From the NCBI RefSeq assembly GCF_003751605.1, contig NZ_RJVJ01000001.1:1922001-1986000 (forward strand): DNA of 64,000 nucleotides, in the 5' to 3' direction. Positions 34,053 to 43,484 of this stretch are shown here, in pieces; position 1 is the stretch's first letter; every line of letters starts with the position of its first letter. Below the pieces are notes generated by a model. It saw only the letters and a list, made by a program, of their open reading frames with translations, made no database searches and was not told where the DNA came from. The stretch comes from Kitasatospora cineracea (GTDB taxonomy: Bacteria > Actinomycetota > Actinomycetes > Streptomycetales > Streptomycetaceae). A program made the position numbers and the translations under genes.

Positions 34053-35360
34053 TCAGGCCGTCTGGAGCGAGCGGGAGTCGTCCGGTCGTCGGGCGGCCAG
34101 CCGGGCGGCGAGGCCCAGGGCGAGGGCGGCGGCGCAGGCGGGCAGCAGGTAGCCGGTGCCGGGCGCGGTGTGCTGGGCGAGGGCGCCGCCGAGGGTCGCG
34201 CCGGTGGAGATGCCGACCAGGATCGCGGAGACCGCCAGTGCCATCCCCTCGGTCAACCGGTGGGCGGGCAGCAGGCGTTGGGCCAGCGTCATGCCGCTGA
34301 CCATGGTCGGCGCGGTGCCCGACCCGGCCGCCAGCAGGGCCGCGCCCAGCAGCGGCACGCCCGCCCCGGACAGGCCCGCCGCCAGCGGCAGCAGCATCAG
34401 GGCGGTCATCGCGCCGGTGCCCAGCGCCAGCCGGAGCGCCGCCGGGCGGCGCGGCCGGACCGCGCCGAAGACCAGCCCCGACACGCAGGACCCGGCCGCC
34501 ACCAGGGCCAGCAGCCCGCCGCCCGCCGACTGCCGGCCGAGCGCGTCGGTGTAGGCGAGCGTGGTGACCTCCATCGCGCCGAACAGCACTCCGGCGGACA
34601 GGAACACCGCGAGCAGCGGCGGCAGGCCCGGCGTCCGGAGCAGTCCCCGGGCGGCAGCGGGGGTCCGGACGGCCGGGGGCGGCTCGGTGGCCCGCTGGGC
34701 GGCGAACAGCAGGGTGCCGACGGTGCCCAGCACCCGGGCGGCGAGCAGCCCGGCCTCGGGGGCGACGGCGGTGCACAGGGCCATGCCGAGCACCGGTCCG
34801 GCCATGAAGCACAGCTCGTCCAGCGACTGCTCCAGCGCGTTGGCCCGGTGCAGCACGGCCGGGTCGGCGCGGTGCAGGTGCGCCCAGCGGGCCCGGGCCA
34901 TGCCGCCCAGGTCGGGGCTGCTGCCGGAGAGCGCCCAGCACAGGAAGAGCGTCCAGGCGGGCGCGCCGGAGCGCACGCACAGCAGCAGCCCCGCCGTCGG
35001 CAGCGCGGTGGCCAGCACCGCGGGCACCGCGACCCGGGCCTGGCCGAGCCGGTCGACCAGTCGTCCCAGCAGCGGCAGCAGCACCGCGCCCGCCAGTACG
35101 CCGACCGCGGAGACCGACCCGGCCAGCGCGTAGGAGCCGCGCCGGTCGGCGACCAGCACCACGACGGAGACGCCGTTCATCGCCAGGGCGAGCCGGCCGA
35201 GCAGCCCGGACAGCGTGAAGGTCAGGGTGCCGGGGGCGGCGAACACCGGGCGGTAGCGGGCGAGCGGCAGCGACAAGGAGGGGCTCCAGGGTGAGGTGGG
35301 GAGCCTCCAGCCTCGGGGCGGGGGAGCGGGGGCGTCCAACACCTGTTCCGCCGGATTCAC
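34053..35360 (-). CDS. MFS transporter, 12 TM helices
   Basis: The 435-residue protein has an MFS fold with a loop 2-3 motif (GRLVDRLGQARVAVP) and a symmetric second half (VFGAVRPRRPAALRLALG). The GTG start lies only 26 bp from the start of the divergent LysR gene, suggesting direct control by it. The substrate is unknown. Residues 1-30 precede the first helix and are Pro-rich. Confidence 0.88.
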   Translation of the reverse strand: MNPAEQVLDAPAPPPRGWRLPTSPWSPSLSLPLARYRPVFAAPGTLTFTLSGLLGRLALAMNGVSVVVLVADRRGSYALAGSVSAVGVLAGAVLLPLLGRLVDRLGQARVAVPAVLATALPTAGLLLCVRSGAPAWTLFLCWALSGSSPDLGGMARARWAHLHRADPAVLHRANALEQSLDELCFMAGPVLGMALCTAVAPEAGLLAARVLGTVGTLLFAAQRATEPPPAVRTPAAARGLLRTPGLPPLLAVFLSAGVLFGAMEVTTLAYTDALGRQSAGGGLLALVAAGSCVSGLVFGAVRPRRPAALRLALGTGAMTALMLLPLAAGLSGAGVPLLGAALLAAGSGTAPTMVSGMTLAQRLLPAHRLTEGMALAVSAILVGISTGATLGGALAQHTAPGTGYLLPACAAALALGLAARLAARRPDDSRSLQTA

Positions 35361-35386
35361 CGGATCCTGTTGTTAATCTTCCGGGC
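35361..35386. promoter_or_regulatory. Extremely short divergent promoter region (26 bp between start codons)
   Basis: The two GTG starts face away from each other with 26 bp between. TAATCT (35374-35379) is a good -10 seven bases before the LysR GTG, so that transcript must be leaderless, and its -35 lies inside the MFS coding region. The MFS promoter must overlap in turn. Confidence 0.6.
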
Positions 35387-36346
35387 GTGTCCCGAGACCT
35401 CCACCCCCGCCTGCTGCGCAGCTTCGCCGCCGTCGCCGAGACCCTGCACTTCGGCCGCGCCGCCGAGCGGCTGCACCTGGCCCAGCAGGCCGTCAGCCGC
35501 GACGTGCAGGCGCTGGAACGGGAGTTGGGCTGCGTGCTGCTGCACCGCTCCACCCGCAGCGTCGAGCTGACCGAGGCGGGTGCGGCCCTGCTGCCCAAGG
35601 CCCGCCACCTGCTGGAACTGCAGGCCGAGATCGCCGCACTGGGCGACACCCGGGCGCTGCTGGTCGACCTCAACAGCCAGGACTGGGGGCCGGACCACGC
35701 CGCCGAGCGGGTGCTCACCGCGGCCCGCCGGCGCTGCCCGGAGGCCGAGCTGCTGGCCCGCTACTGCGGCGGACTCACCGCCGCCGCACGGGAGTTGGCG
35801 GCCCACCGGCTGGACGCCTCGTTCGGCCGGTACGCCGGACTGCCCGCCGCCGACCGGGCCCGGCTGGCGCACCTGCCGGTCCGGCTGGAGCCGATGGCGG
35901 TCTTCCTGCCGTCCGGGCACCCGCTGGCCGCGCTGCCCGCCGTCCCGCTGGCCGCGCTCGTCGGGCACCCGGTGGACGTGTTCGCCGGGCAGCCCGCCAC
36001 CGCCGAGTGGACCGACCTCGGCCTGCGGCTGCTCGCCGCGCACGGTCTGACGGCCGCGCCCGGACGCACCCCGCCGGTCGGGGCCGCCGAGTTCGCCCGC
36101 TACCTGGCCCGGCACGGCGACCCGGTGCTGACCAGTGCCGGGGCGGAGGACTCGCCGGGCGCGGTGGTCCGGCCGCTGGTCGACCCGGTGCCGCTCAGCC
36201 TGGTCGGCCTGGTGCACCGGCCGGGCGGGCGCCACCCGGGGCTGGCCGCGCTGCGCGCCTGCGCGGCCGAACTGGCCGCCGCGGAGGGATGGTTGAGCCG
36301 CCCGCCGGGCAGCTGGCTGCCGGCCGAGGACGCGGCGCTGCTGTAG
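35387..36346 (+). CDS. LysR-family transcriptional regulator
   Basis: The 319-residue protein has the N-terminal LysR HTH (LLRSFAAVAETLHFGRAAER, LHLAQQAVSRDVQALERELG) and a C-terminal two-lobed effector domain. It is divergent from the MFS gene, the usual position for a LysR activator or repressor. The effector is unknown. Confidence 0.92.
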   Translation: MSRDLHPRLLRSFAAVAETLHFGRAAERLHLAQQAVSRDVQALERELGCVLLHRSTRSVELTEAGAALLPKARHLLELQAEIAALGDTRALLVDLNSQDWGPDHAAERVLTAARRRCPEAELLARYCGGLTAAARELAAHRLDASFGRYAGLPAADRARLAHLPVRLEPMAVFLPSGHPLAALPAVPLAALVGHPVDVFAGQPATAEWTDLGLRLLAAHGLTAAPGRTPPVGAAEFARYLARHGDPVLTSAGAEDSPGAVVRPLVDPVPLSLVGLVHRPGGRHPGLAALRACAAELAAAEGWLSRPPGSWLPAEDAALL

Positions 36347-36426
36347 GACGGGCGCGCTGCTGCCCGTCCGGTCGGTGGCCCGGGAGCGGTGGTGCTGCTG
36401 TCTGCGTGAGGGCCCGGGAACGGCGG

Positions 36427-36455
36427 CGCCCCCGCCGAGGGGGACGGCGGGGGCG
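36427..36455. terminator. Bidirectional hairpin between convergent LysR and YceI genes
   Basis: Perfect 11-bp stem CGCCCCCGCCG (36427-36437) with 36445-36455, loop AGGGGGA, centred between the two convergent stops. Confidence 0.7.
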
Positions 36456-36493
36456 GTACCGGGGAGGCCGCGCGGCGGCCGGGACGGGCGGGT

Positions 36494-37111
36494 TCAGGAG
36501 GCTCGCACGGCGGAGATGTCCAGGGTCAGCTTGACCTTCTCGCCGATCAGCACGCCGCCGGTCTCCAGCGCGGCGTTGTAGGTCAGGCCCCAGGAGGTGC
36601 GGTCGACGCTGGTGCCGCCCTCGAAGCCGACCCGGTTGGCGCCGTACACGTCGGTGGCCGAGCCGGTGAACTCGAGGTCGAGGACGACCGGGCGGGTGGT
36701 GCCCTTGATGGTCAGGTCGCCGTGCAGGCGGTAGGTGTCGCCGTCGACCTGCTCGGCGGTGGTCGACTTGAAGGTGATCTCCGGGTGCGCGGCGGCGTCG
36801 AAGAAGTCGCCGGTGCGCAGGTGCTCGTCGCGCTGGGCCTGGCCGGTGCTGATCGAGGCGACCTTGATGACCAGCTCGGCGGTGGACGCGGCCGGGTCGG
36901 AGCCGTCCAGGTGCAGCTTGCCCTCGTACTCGGCGAACTCGCCGCGGACGTTGGTGACCATCGCGTGCCGGACCGCGAAGCCGATCTTGGAGTGCGCGGC
37001 GTCGATGGTGTAGTCGCCGGTCAGGTGGGCCAGGTCCGGGCCCTGGGCGGCGGTGGCGGCCGGGGCGGCGGTGGTGGCGGCGGTGTTCTTGCTGCGGTTG
37101 AAGATGCCCAT
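36494..37111 (-). CDS. YceI-family lipocalin-like isoprenoid-binding protein
   Basis: The 205-residue protein has a 30-residue Ala/Thr-rich N-terminus (no signal peptide), then the complete YceI domain: GDYTIDAAHSKIGFAVRHAM, EITFKSTTAEQVDG, GDLTIKGTTRPVVLDLEF, DRTSWGLTYN. Family members form a beta-barrel that binds polyisoprenoid chains. The start has an AGGAGAG ribosome site. Upstream TTGAA-type palindromes suggest MarR-type control. Confidence 0.93.
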   Translation of the reverse strand: MGIFNRSKNTAATTAAPAATAAQGPDLAHLTGDYTIDAAHSKIGFAVRHAMVTNVRGEFAEYEGKLHLDGSDPAASTAELVIKVASISTGQAQRDEHLRTGDFFDAAAHPEITFKSTTAEQVDGDTYRLHGDLTIKGTTRPVVLDLEFTGSATDVYGANRVGFEGGTSVDRTSWGLTYNAALETGGVLIGEKVKLTLDISAVRAS

Positions 37112-37146
37112 GACTTCTCTCCTCGGGACGGGGGTCGAAGCCATTT

Positions 37147-37206
37147 GTTGAGGCTTCAACTTGTTCACGTGGTTCACCGTACGCCGATCTGGTTCAACTT
37201 TCAACC
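37147..37206. promoter_or_regulatory. TTGAA-type palindromes upstream of yceI, candidate MarR operator
   Basis: GTTGAGGCTTCAAC (37147-37160) is a near-perfect palindrome. A second element, GGTTCAACTTTCAACC (37191-37206), repeats TTCAA. These sit in AT-richer DNA 36-95 bp upstream of the YceI start. Sites of this TTGAA/TTCAA kind are typical of MarR-family regulators, but no such gene is adjacent. Confidence 0.55.
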
Positions 37207-37257
37207 ATGGGGGCGGAGGTTGTCCTGAATCCGACCGGGAGGCCGTCGCGCACAGCG

Positions 37258-37278
37258 TTGTCCCCAGCCTGTGGACAA
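37258..37278. promoter_or_regulatory. Pair of inverted DnaA-box-like sequences
   Basis: TTGTCCCCA (37258-37266) and, on the other strand, TTGTCCACA (37270-37278) face each other with a 3-bp gap. TTGTCCACA is the preferred DnaA box of streptomycetes. The pair lies about 90 bp upstream of the MoxR gene. One pair is far too few for an origin. Confidence 0.55.
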
Positions 37279-37369
37279 GGAGCGCCGCGCGGAAAACCGG
37301 GTGCGCCCGCCCGCCCGGCCGTCCACACTGGCCGCCGAACCCCCGAACCCCACCCTCCTTGGGAGAGCT

Positions 37370-38434
37370 GTGCAGTCTGCCGTCACCGTGTCGCCGTCCC
37401 AGGTCCCCGAGCTGCTGCTCGGCCTCGCCACCGTGCGGCCGGTGTTCCTCTGGGGCGCCCCCGGGATCGGCAAGTCCTCGCTGGTCAACCGGTTCGCCGA
37501 GTCGATCGGCCTGGAGTGCGTCTCGCTGCTCGGCACCCAGCTCGCCCCCGAGGACCTGATCGGCGTCCCGCAGATCACCCCCGAGGGCCGCTCCCGGTTC
37601 TGCCCGCCCGAGACGATCGCCCGCGACCAGCCGTACTGCCTGTTCCTGGACGAGCTGAACGCCGCCACCCCCGACGTCCAGAAGGCCTTCTACTCGCTGA
37701 TCCTGGACCGCCGGATCGGGAACTACGAACTGCCGCCCGGCTCGATCGTGATCGGCGCCGGCAACCGGGCCACCGACGGCGCGCTCGCCCGCCCGATGCC
37801 GTCCGCGCTGCTCAACCGCCTGGTCCACGTCCACCTGCGGGCCAGCCCCGACGACTGGCTCGGCTGGGCCGCCGGGCACGGCATCCACCCGTGGATCACC
37901 GACCACCTCACCGACCGGCCCGACCACCTGTGGTCCGCCCCGCCCAAGACCGAGGAGCCGTTCTCCACCCCGCGCGCCTGGCACATGCTCTCCGACGCGC
38001 TGCACTCCTTCGGCCCCGGCCTCGACGAGGACACCCTCAAGGTGCTCGCCCACGGCCTGCTCACCCCCGCCCACGCCGTCGCCTTCTGCGGCTACGCCAA
38101 GATCGTCCGCAACGCGTACGGGCTGGACGCGATCCTCAAGGGCGACGCCTCCTGGCCGCGCCGGGTCGAAGACCGCGACCTGCTCTACTACCTCGCCGAC
38201 TCCTTCCGCGGCCGCCTGGCCAAGGAGCTGCCCGCCCGCAAGGAACACGCCTCGCCGACCGTCCGCCAGCACGCCTACCGCTCCAAATCGCTGCTGGTGC
38301 AGCTCGCCGAGATCTCCGTCGAGGTCGCCCAGACCGTGATCGCCGACGGCCCCGACGGCAACCCCGTGCTGCCGTCCTGGTTCCTGATCGAAGCCGCCCG
38401 CGACCTGCCCCGCCTGGTCGAGGCCCGCCGGTGA
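37370..38434 (+). CDS. MoxR-like AAA+ ATPase
   Basis: The 354-residue protein starts with GTG after GGGAGAG. It has Walker A GAPGIGKSS (29-37), Walker B (YCLFLDELNAA, about 88-98) and a sensor-1 region (VIGAGNRATDG), typical for the MoxR branch of AAA+ proteins. MoxR ATPases act as chaperones with VWA-domain partners, and the next gene, overlapping by 4 bp (GTGA), has exactly such a domain. The pair is likely one functional unit. Confidence 0.92.
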   Translation: MQSAVTVSPSQVPELLLGLATVRPVFLWGAPGIGKSSLVNRFAESIGLECVSLLGTQLAPEDLIGVPQITPEGRSRFCPPETIARDQPYCLFLDELNAATPDVQKAFYSLILDRRIGNYELPPGSIVIGAGNRATDGALARPMPSALLNRLVHVHLRASPDDWLGWAAGHGIHPWITDHLTDRPDHLWSAPPKTEEPFSTPRAWHMLSDALHSFGPGLDEDTLKVLAHGLLTPAHAVAFCGYAKIVRNAYGLDAILKGDASWPRRVEDRDLLYYLADSFRGRLAKELPARKEHASPTVRQHAYRSKSLLVQLAEISVEVAQTVIADGPDGNPVLPSWFLIEAARDLPRLVEARR

Positions 38435-40239
38435 GCGGCCACCGCCCCGCCGCCAAGCCCGAGCAGACCGACCCGGTCAAGGCCGCGTTCACCGCCGGAC
38501 TGGCCCGGGTCCACCACAACCCCGCGCTCGACGCCGTCCCCGCCGCGCTGTGCCGCCAGGACGAGGACCGCTGCCCGCTGCACCCCGCCACCGGCTGGGT
38601 CGTCGCCGACTCGCACGGCGTCCTGCACCACCACCGGACCCGCCGCGCCGACCCAGAGGAGTGGGCCTGGGCCCTCGCCCACGCCCTGCTCCACCTCGGC
38701 TTCGGCCACCTCCCCGCCGCCCGCGGCCCCCGCGCCCAGCCCGACGCCGCCGACCTCGCCGCCCGCTGCGCCGTCGTCAACCGCTTCCTCGCCACCTTCC
38801 CGATCGGCCGCGCTTTCGACGACCTGCCTCCGCACTGGCCCGGCGGCGACGAGGAGGAACTCGCCGCCCGCTGGCGCCGCGACGGCGTCCCCGCCGAGTA
38901 CCGGGCCTGCGGCACCGGCGGCGACCGCCCCGACCAGCACCTCGAAACCTGGACCGCCCACCAGGACCCGGAGGACCGGACCCTCGCCTTCGCCCACGCC
39001 CTCACCCGCACCGTCTCCGCCGCCATGGACGTGGCCGGCGGCCGCCGCGAGACCTACGACGGCGCCCGCCTCCCGCAGCGCCCCTGGGAACGCGCCCTCG
39101 GCTGGTTCGTCGCCAACTACCCGCTGCTCGGCGGCCTCGCCGCCGGACTCACCCTGGTCGCCGACGCCGAACTCGCCCGCGCCCACGGCATCACCGTCGC
39201 CGCCGTCAACGCCGAGGCCGGCGAGATCTACCTCAACCCGCTGCGCCACCACACCGACGAGGAGTGGCGCTTCATCCTCGCCCACGAGATGCTGCACGCC
39301 GCCCTCCGCCACGGCGACCGGGCCGGCGGCCGCGACCCGTACCTGTTCAACGTCGCCGCCGACTACGTCGTCAACGGCTGGCTGCTCGAGATGGACGTCG
39401 GCGAGATGCCCGAAGGACTGCTGCACGACCCCGCCCTGAAGGGCCTGTCCGCCGAAGAGGTCTACGACCGGATCGCCCGCGACCAGCGCCGCCTGCGCCG
39501 CCTCGCCACCCTGCGCGGCAAGGGCCTCGGCGACATCCTCGGCGAACCGCTGCCCCACGGCGGCCGCGGCTACGTCGACCTCGACGACTTCTACCGGCGC
39601 GGCCTGCAGCAGGGCTTCGACCTGCACACCCGCGACCGCGGCCTGCTGCCCGCCGGACTGGTCGACGAGATCCGCGCGCTCTCCCAGCCACCGCTCCGCT
39701 GGGACGCGCAACTCGCCCGCTGGTTCGACGAGTTCGTCCCCCGCCCGGAACCGCTCCGCTCCTACGCCCGCCCCTCCCGGCGGCAGTCCGCCAGCCCCGA
39801 CATCCCGCGCGCCGGACGCCACCACCCGTATGAGGAGACCCCGCGCTGCACCTTCGGCGTGCTGCTCGACACCTCCGCCTCGATGGACCGCACCCTGCTC
39901 GGCAAGGCGCTCGGCGCGATCGCCTCCTACGCCGCCGCCCGCGACGTCCCCGCCGCCCGGGTCGTCTACTGCGACGCCGCCCCGCACGACGCGGGCTACC
40001 TGCCGGTCGCCGAACTCGCCGGCCGGGTCCGGGTCCGCGGCCGCGGCGGCACCGTCCTGCAACCCGGCGTCGACCTGCTCGCCCGCGCCCCCGACTTCCC
40101 CGCCACCGCCCCCCTGCTGATCATCACCGACACCGACTGCGACACCCTCCGCGTCCCCCGCCGCGAACACGCCTACCTCGTCCCGCGCGGCGCGACGCTG
40201 CCGTTCACCCCGCGCGGGCCGGTGTTCCACTTCAGCTGA
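38431..40239 (+). CDS. VWA-like metallopeptidase (DUF2201 type), partner of the MoxR ATPase
   Basis: The 602-residue protein has a central zinc-peptidase motif HEMLHAALRH (His285, Glu286, His289) in a large N-terminal domain, and a C-terminal VWA-like domain with a MIDAS motif DTSAS (480-484) and a late TDTDCD segment. This domain order fits the putative metallopeptidase family with fused VWA-like domain. It overlaps the MoxR stop. The ATPase may remodel it or deliver targets. The substrate is unknown. Confidence 0.9.
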   Translation: MSGHRPAAKPEQTDPVKAAFTAGLARVHHNPALDAVPAALCRQDEDRCPLHPATGWVVADSHGVLHHHRTRRADPEEWAWALAHALLHLGFGHLPAARGPRAQPDAADLAARCAVVNRFLATFPIGRAFDDLPPHWPGGDEEELAARWRRDGVPAEYRACGTGGDRPDQHLETWTAHQDPEDRTLAFAHALTRTVSAAMDVAGGRRETYDGARLPQRPWERALGWFVANYPLLGGLAAGLTLVADAELARAHGITVAAVNAEAGEIYLNPLRHHTDEEWRFILAHEMLHAALRHGDRAGGRDPYLFNVAADYVVNGWLLEMDVGEMPEGLLHDPALKGLSAEEVYDRIARDQRRLRRLATLRGKGLGDILGEPLPHGGRGYVDLDDFYRRGLQQGFDLHTRDRGLLPAGLVDEIRALSQPPLRWDAQLARWFDEFVPRPEPLRSYARPSRRQSASPDIPRAGRHHPYEETPRCTFGVLLDTSASMDRTLLGKALGAIASYAAARDVPAARVVYCDAAPHDAGYLPVAELAGRVRVRGRGGTVLQPGVDLLARAPDFPATAPLLIITDTDCDTLRVPRREHAYLVPRGATLPFTPRGPVFHFS

Positions 40240-40419
40240 AGGGCGAAGGGCGACGAAACCAGGGGCCCGGGGAACGGCGGGTCGATGCTGCTGGGGGCCG
40301 GAGCCCACCGGTGAGTCCGTGCTGCTCCGGGCCCGGGCGGAAACCGGAAGCGGCCCGCAGGGGCTGTCGGCGGGGCGGCCTACCCTGGAAGGTCCGCGCC
40401 CGACCCCCCGGAGGCCCCG

Positions 40420-43400
40420 ATGTACGTCCTGCACGCCCAGTGGCGGGCCGACGGGCGGCTCGGGGTGTGGGCGGAGGACGCCGGGGCGTTCCGCGGGCGG
40501 GCGGTCGAGGGGGCGCGGCACCCGTTCGCCTGCGCGGCGGACGAGGTGGCGGGGCTGCTCGCGGCGGTCGGCCCGGGCCCGGCCTGGCTGGCGGAGCGCG
40601 GGGACGAACGCTGGCTGACGCTGCGGCTGCCGACGCTCGGCTCGCGGCCGACGCCCTCGCCCGACCTCCCGGTGGGCTCCACCGCCAAGGGCCTGGAGCT
40701 GCGGCCGTGGCGGATCCCGGCGCTGCTGTTCGACCGGCCCGAGGCCGCCCAGCTGCTCGGCGAGCTGTTCGACCCGTACTGGCCCGGCAGCACCGTCGAA
40801 CTGCCCGACGGCCGGACGGCGGAGCTCGCGTACGGGGCGTCGCTGCGCTGGCTGACGGGCGTGCACGACCTGGCCTGGCGGCTGGCCGGGCGGGGCCGGG
40901 TGCTGCCCGCGCTGGTCGCCGAGCCCGGCGGGTGGGCGGCCCGCTGGCGGCCCGCGCACGACCCGGCCAGCCGCCGGGAGGCCCGCGCGCTGGCGGTCGG
41001 CTGCCCGCCCGCCGCCCGCGCCGAGGACGGCCACGAGCCCACCGGCGGCGCCCTGTTCACCGCCGTGCTGGAGGCGCTCACCGACCACGAGACCCGGGTC
41101 GCCCTCGGGCCCGACGCGCCGGCCGCCGCGGGCGGGCCCGACTGGGTCGCCGCGCTGCGCGGCCCCGACGGCCGACTGCCCGCCCCGCCCGCGCCCGAGC
41201 TGGTCGCCCGGCTCGCCGCCGCCGCGGCCGGCACCGGCCCCGACGGCAGCCTCCGGCTGGCCTTCCGGCTCGCCGAACCGCTCGGCACCGCCGCCGACGA
41301 CCCGGACGCCACCGTCGTGGCCGAGACCTGGCGCCTGGACGTGCTGCTCGGCCCGGTCGACCGGCCCTCGCTGCTGCTGCCCGCCGCCGAACTCTGGTCC
41401 GCCGGGCCCGGGGCGGCCGCGCTGGCCCGGGCGGTCGACGACCCCGCCGAGGCGTACCTGGCCGAACTCGACCGCGCCGCAAGGCTGTTCCCCGAACTGC
41501 GGGCCGCCCTGCACCGCACCCGCCCCACCGGCCTCGACCTCGACCGGGCCGGCGCGCTCGCCTTCCTGCGGGACACCGCCCCGGCGCTCGCCGCCGCCGG
41601 GCACGGCGTCCTGCTGCCCGCCTGGTGGCACCGCCGCCCCCGCCTCGGCCTGGCCGCCACCGCGCACGCCGCCCCCGTCCCCGGCTCCGTCCGGCGCGCC
41701 GCCCAGGCCGACCGGGACGCCCTGCTGGACTTCCGCTGGCAGCTCGCCGTCGGACAACAGCCGCTCACCCAGCAGGAGTTGGACGAACTCGCGGCCGCCC
41801 AGGCGGGCCTGGTCCGGTTCCGCGGCCAGTGGATCGAGGTGGACGCCGCCCAGCTCGCCGCCGCCCTGCGCTTCCTCGCCGCCCGCCGCGACGACCCCCG
41901 GCTCGACGCCGCCGCCCTGCTCCGCCTCGCCGCCGACGACGGCGCCGTCGTCGACGGCCTCCCGGTCACCGCCGTGCACGCCGAGGGCCCGCTCGGCGAC
42001 CTGCTGGCCGGCCGCCTCGGCCGCCTCCCCGGCGCGCACCGCACCCCGGCCCCGCCCGGCTTCACCGGCACCCTCCGCCCCTACCAGGAACGGGGACTGG
42101 CCTGGCTGGACGCGCTCGGCCGGCTCGGCCTCGGCGCCGTCCTCGCCGACGACATGGGCCTCGGCAAGACCGTCCAGACCCTCGCCCTGCTCGCCCTCGA
42201 ACACGCCCGCGGCGCCCGCGGCCCCGTCCTGCTGGTCTGCCCGACCTCGCTGGTCGGCAACTGGCAGCGCGAAGCCGCCCGGTTCGCCCCCCGGCTGCGC
42301 GTCCAGCTCCACCACGGCCCCGGCCGCACCCTCCCCGACCCGGCCGCCGACCTGGTGGTCACCAGCTACGGCGTCCTGCAGCGCGACGCCGCCGCGCTGC
42401 GCGCCGTGTCCTGGCGCCGGGTCGTCGCCGACGAGGCCCAGCACGTCAAGAACCGCGCCGCCCGCCAGTCCCGCGCGCTGCGCGCGCTGCGCTCCGGCCC
42501 GCGGATCGCGCTCACCGGCACCCCCGTCGAGAACCGCCTCGCCGAACTGCACACCGTCCTCGACTTCACCAACCCCGGCCTGTTCGGCACCCCCGAGTCC
42601 TTCCGCGAGCACTACGCCGTCCCGATCGAGCAGGCCGGCAACCGGGAGGCCGCCGCGCGGCTCCAGCGGCTCACCGCGCCGTTCCTGCTCCGCCGCCGCA
42701 AGGACGACCCCGAGATCGGCCGGCAGCTCCCCGCCAAGCAGGAGTTCACCGTCCGCTGCACCCTCACCCCCGAGCAGGCCGGCCTCTACCAGGCCGTCGT
42801 CGCCGACCTGCTCGACCGGCTCGGCGGCATCCGCGGCGTCGAACGCAAGGGCGCGGTGCTGGCCGCCCTCGGCCGGCTCAAGCAGGTCTGCAACCACCCC
42901 GCCCAGCTCCTGCACGACAACTCGCCGCTGGGCGGCCGCTCGGGCAAGGTCGAACGGCTCGTCGAGCTGCTCCGGGAGGCGCTGGCCGAGGGCGACCGGG
43001 TCCTGGTCTTCACCCAGTACGCGGAGTTCGGCGCCCTGCTCCAGCCCCATTTGCGCCGCCGCCTCGGCGAACCCGTCCTCTACCTGCACGGCGCCCTCGC
43101 CGCGCCGCGCCGCCAGGAACTCGTCGACCGCTTCCAGTCCCCGGACGGGCCGCGGGTGTTCCTGCTCTCCCTGAAGGCCGGCGGCACCGGGCTCAACCTC
43201 ACCGCCGCCAACCAGGTCGTCCACCTCGACCGCTGGTGGAACCCCGCCACCGAGGACCAGGCCACCGACCGCGCCCACCGGATCGGGCAGCGCCGCGCCG
43301 TCCAGGTCCGCAAGCTGGTCTGCACCGGCACCGTCGAAGAGCGCATCGCCGAACTCATCGACAGCAAAAGGGAGTTGGCGGAGGCGGTGGTCGGCTCCGG

Positions 43401-43479
43401 CGAACACTGGCTGACCGAGCTCCGCACCGAACAGCTCCGCGAACTGCTCACCCTCTCCGCCGAAGCCACCGAGGTCTGA
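40420..43479 (+). CDS. SNF2-family DEAD/DEAH helicase
   Basis: The 1019-residue protein has a long N-terminal SNF2-associated region (about 1-540). It is followed by the SNF2 ATPase: Walker A DDMGLGKTVQT (about 576), DEAQ (about 671), and the helicase C domain with NPATEDQATDRAHRIGQRRA (about 945-965). Bacterial proteins of this group are probable DNA translocases linked to repair or chromosome maintenance. It follows the MoxR/VWA pair by 180 bp on the same strand and is followed 5 bp later by a 50-residue ORF. Confidence 0.93.
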   Translation: MYVLHAQWRADGRLGVWAEDAGAFRGRAVEGARHPFACAADEVAGLLAAVGPGPAWLAERGDERWLTLRLPTLGSRPTPSPDLPVGSTAKGLELRPWRIPALLFDRPEAAQLLGELFDPYWPGSTVELPDGRTAELAYGASLRWLTGVHDLAWRLAGRGRVLPALVAEPGGWAARWRPAHDPASRREARALAVGCPPAARAEDGHEPTGGALFTAVLEALTDHETRVALGPDAPAAAGGPDWVAALRGPDGRLPAPPAPELVARLAAAAAGTGPDGSLRLAFRLAEPLGTAADDPDATVVAETWRLDVLLGPVDRPSLLLPAAELWSAGPGAAALARAVDDPAEAYLAELDRAARLFPELRAALHRTRPTGLDLDRAGALAFLRDTAPALAAAGHGVLLPAWWHRRPRLGLAATAHAAPVPGSVRRAAQADRDALLDFRWQLAVGQQPLTQQELDELAAAQAGLVRFRGQWIEVDAAQLAAALRFLAARRDDPRLDAAALLRLAADDGAVVDGLPVTAVHAEGPLGDLLAGRLGRLPGAHRTPAPPGFTGTLRPYQERGLAWLDALGRLGLGAVLADDMGLGKTVQTLALLALEHARGARGPVLLVCPTSLVGNWQREAARFAPRLRVQLHHGPGRTLPDPAADLVVTSYGVLQRDAAALRAVSWRRVVADEAQHVKNRAARQSRALRALRSGPRIALTGTPVENRLAELHTVLDFTNPGLFGTPESFREHYAVPIEQAGNREAAARLQRLTAPFLLRRRKDDPEIGRQLPAKQEFTVRCTLTPEQAGLYQAVVADLLDRLGGIRGVERKGAVLAALGRLKQVCNHPAQLLHDNSPLGGRSGKVERLVELLREALAEGDRVLVFTQYAEFGALLQPHLRRRLGEPVLYLHGALAAPRRQELVDRFQSPDGPRVFLLSLKAGGTGLNLTAANQVVHLDRWWNPATEDQATDRAHRIGQRRAVQVRKLVCTGTVEERIAELIDSKRELAEAVVGSGEHWLTELRTEQLRELLTLSAEATEV

Positions 43480-43484
43480 CCGCC

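Noticed and set aside
37258..37278. Chromosomal replication origin
   Set aside because: Only two boxes are present, without dnaA, dnaN or further boxes nearby.
38275..43407. 1710-codon minus-strand open frame
   Set aside because: It is antisense to the MoxR, VWA and SNF2 genes, which all have clear motifs. The translation is Gly/Ala/Val-rich with no domain.
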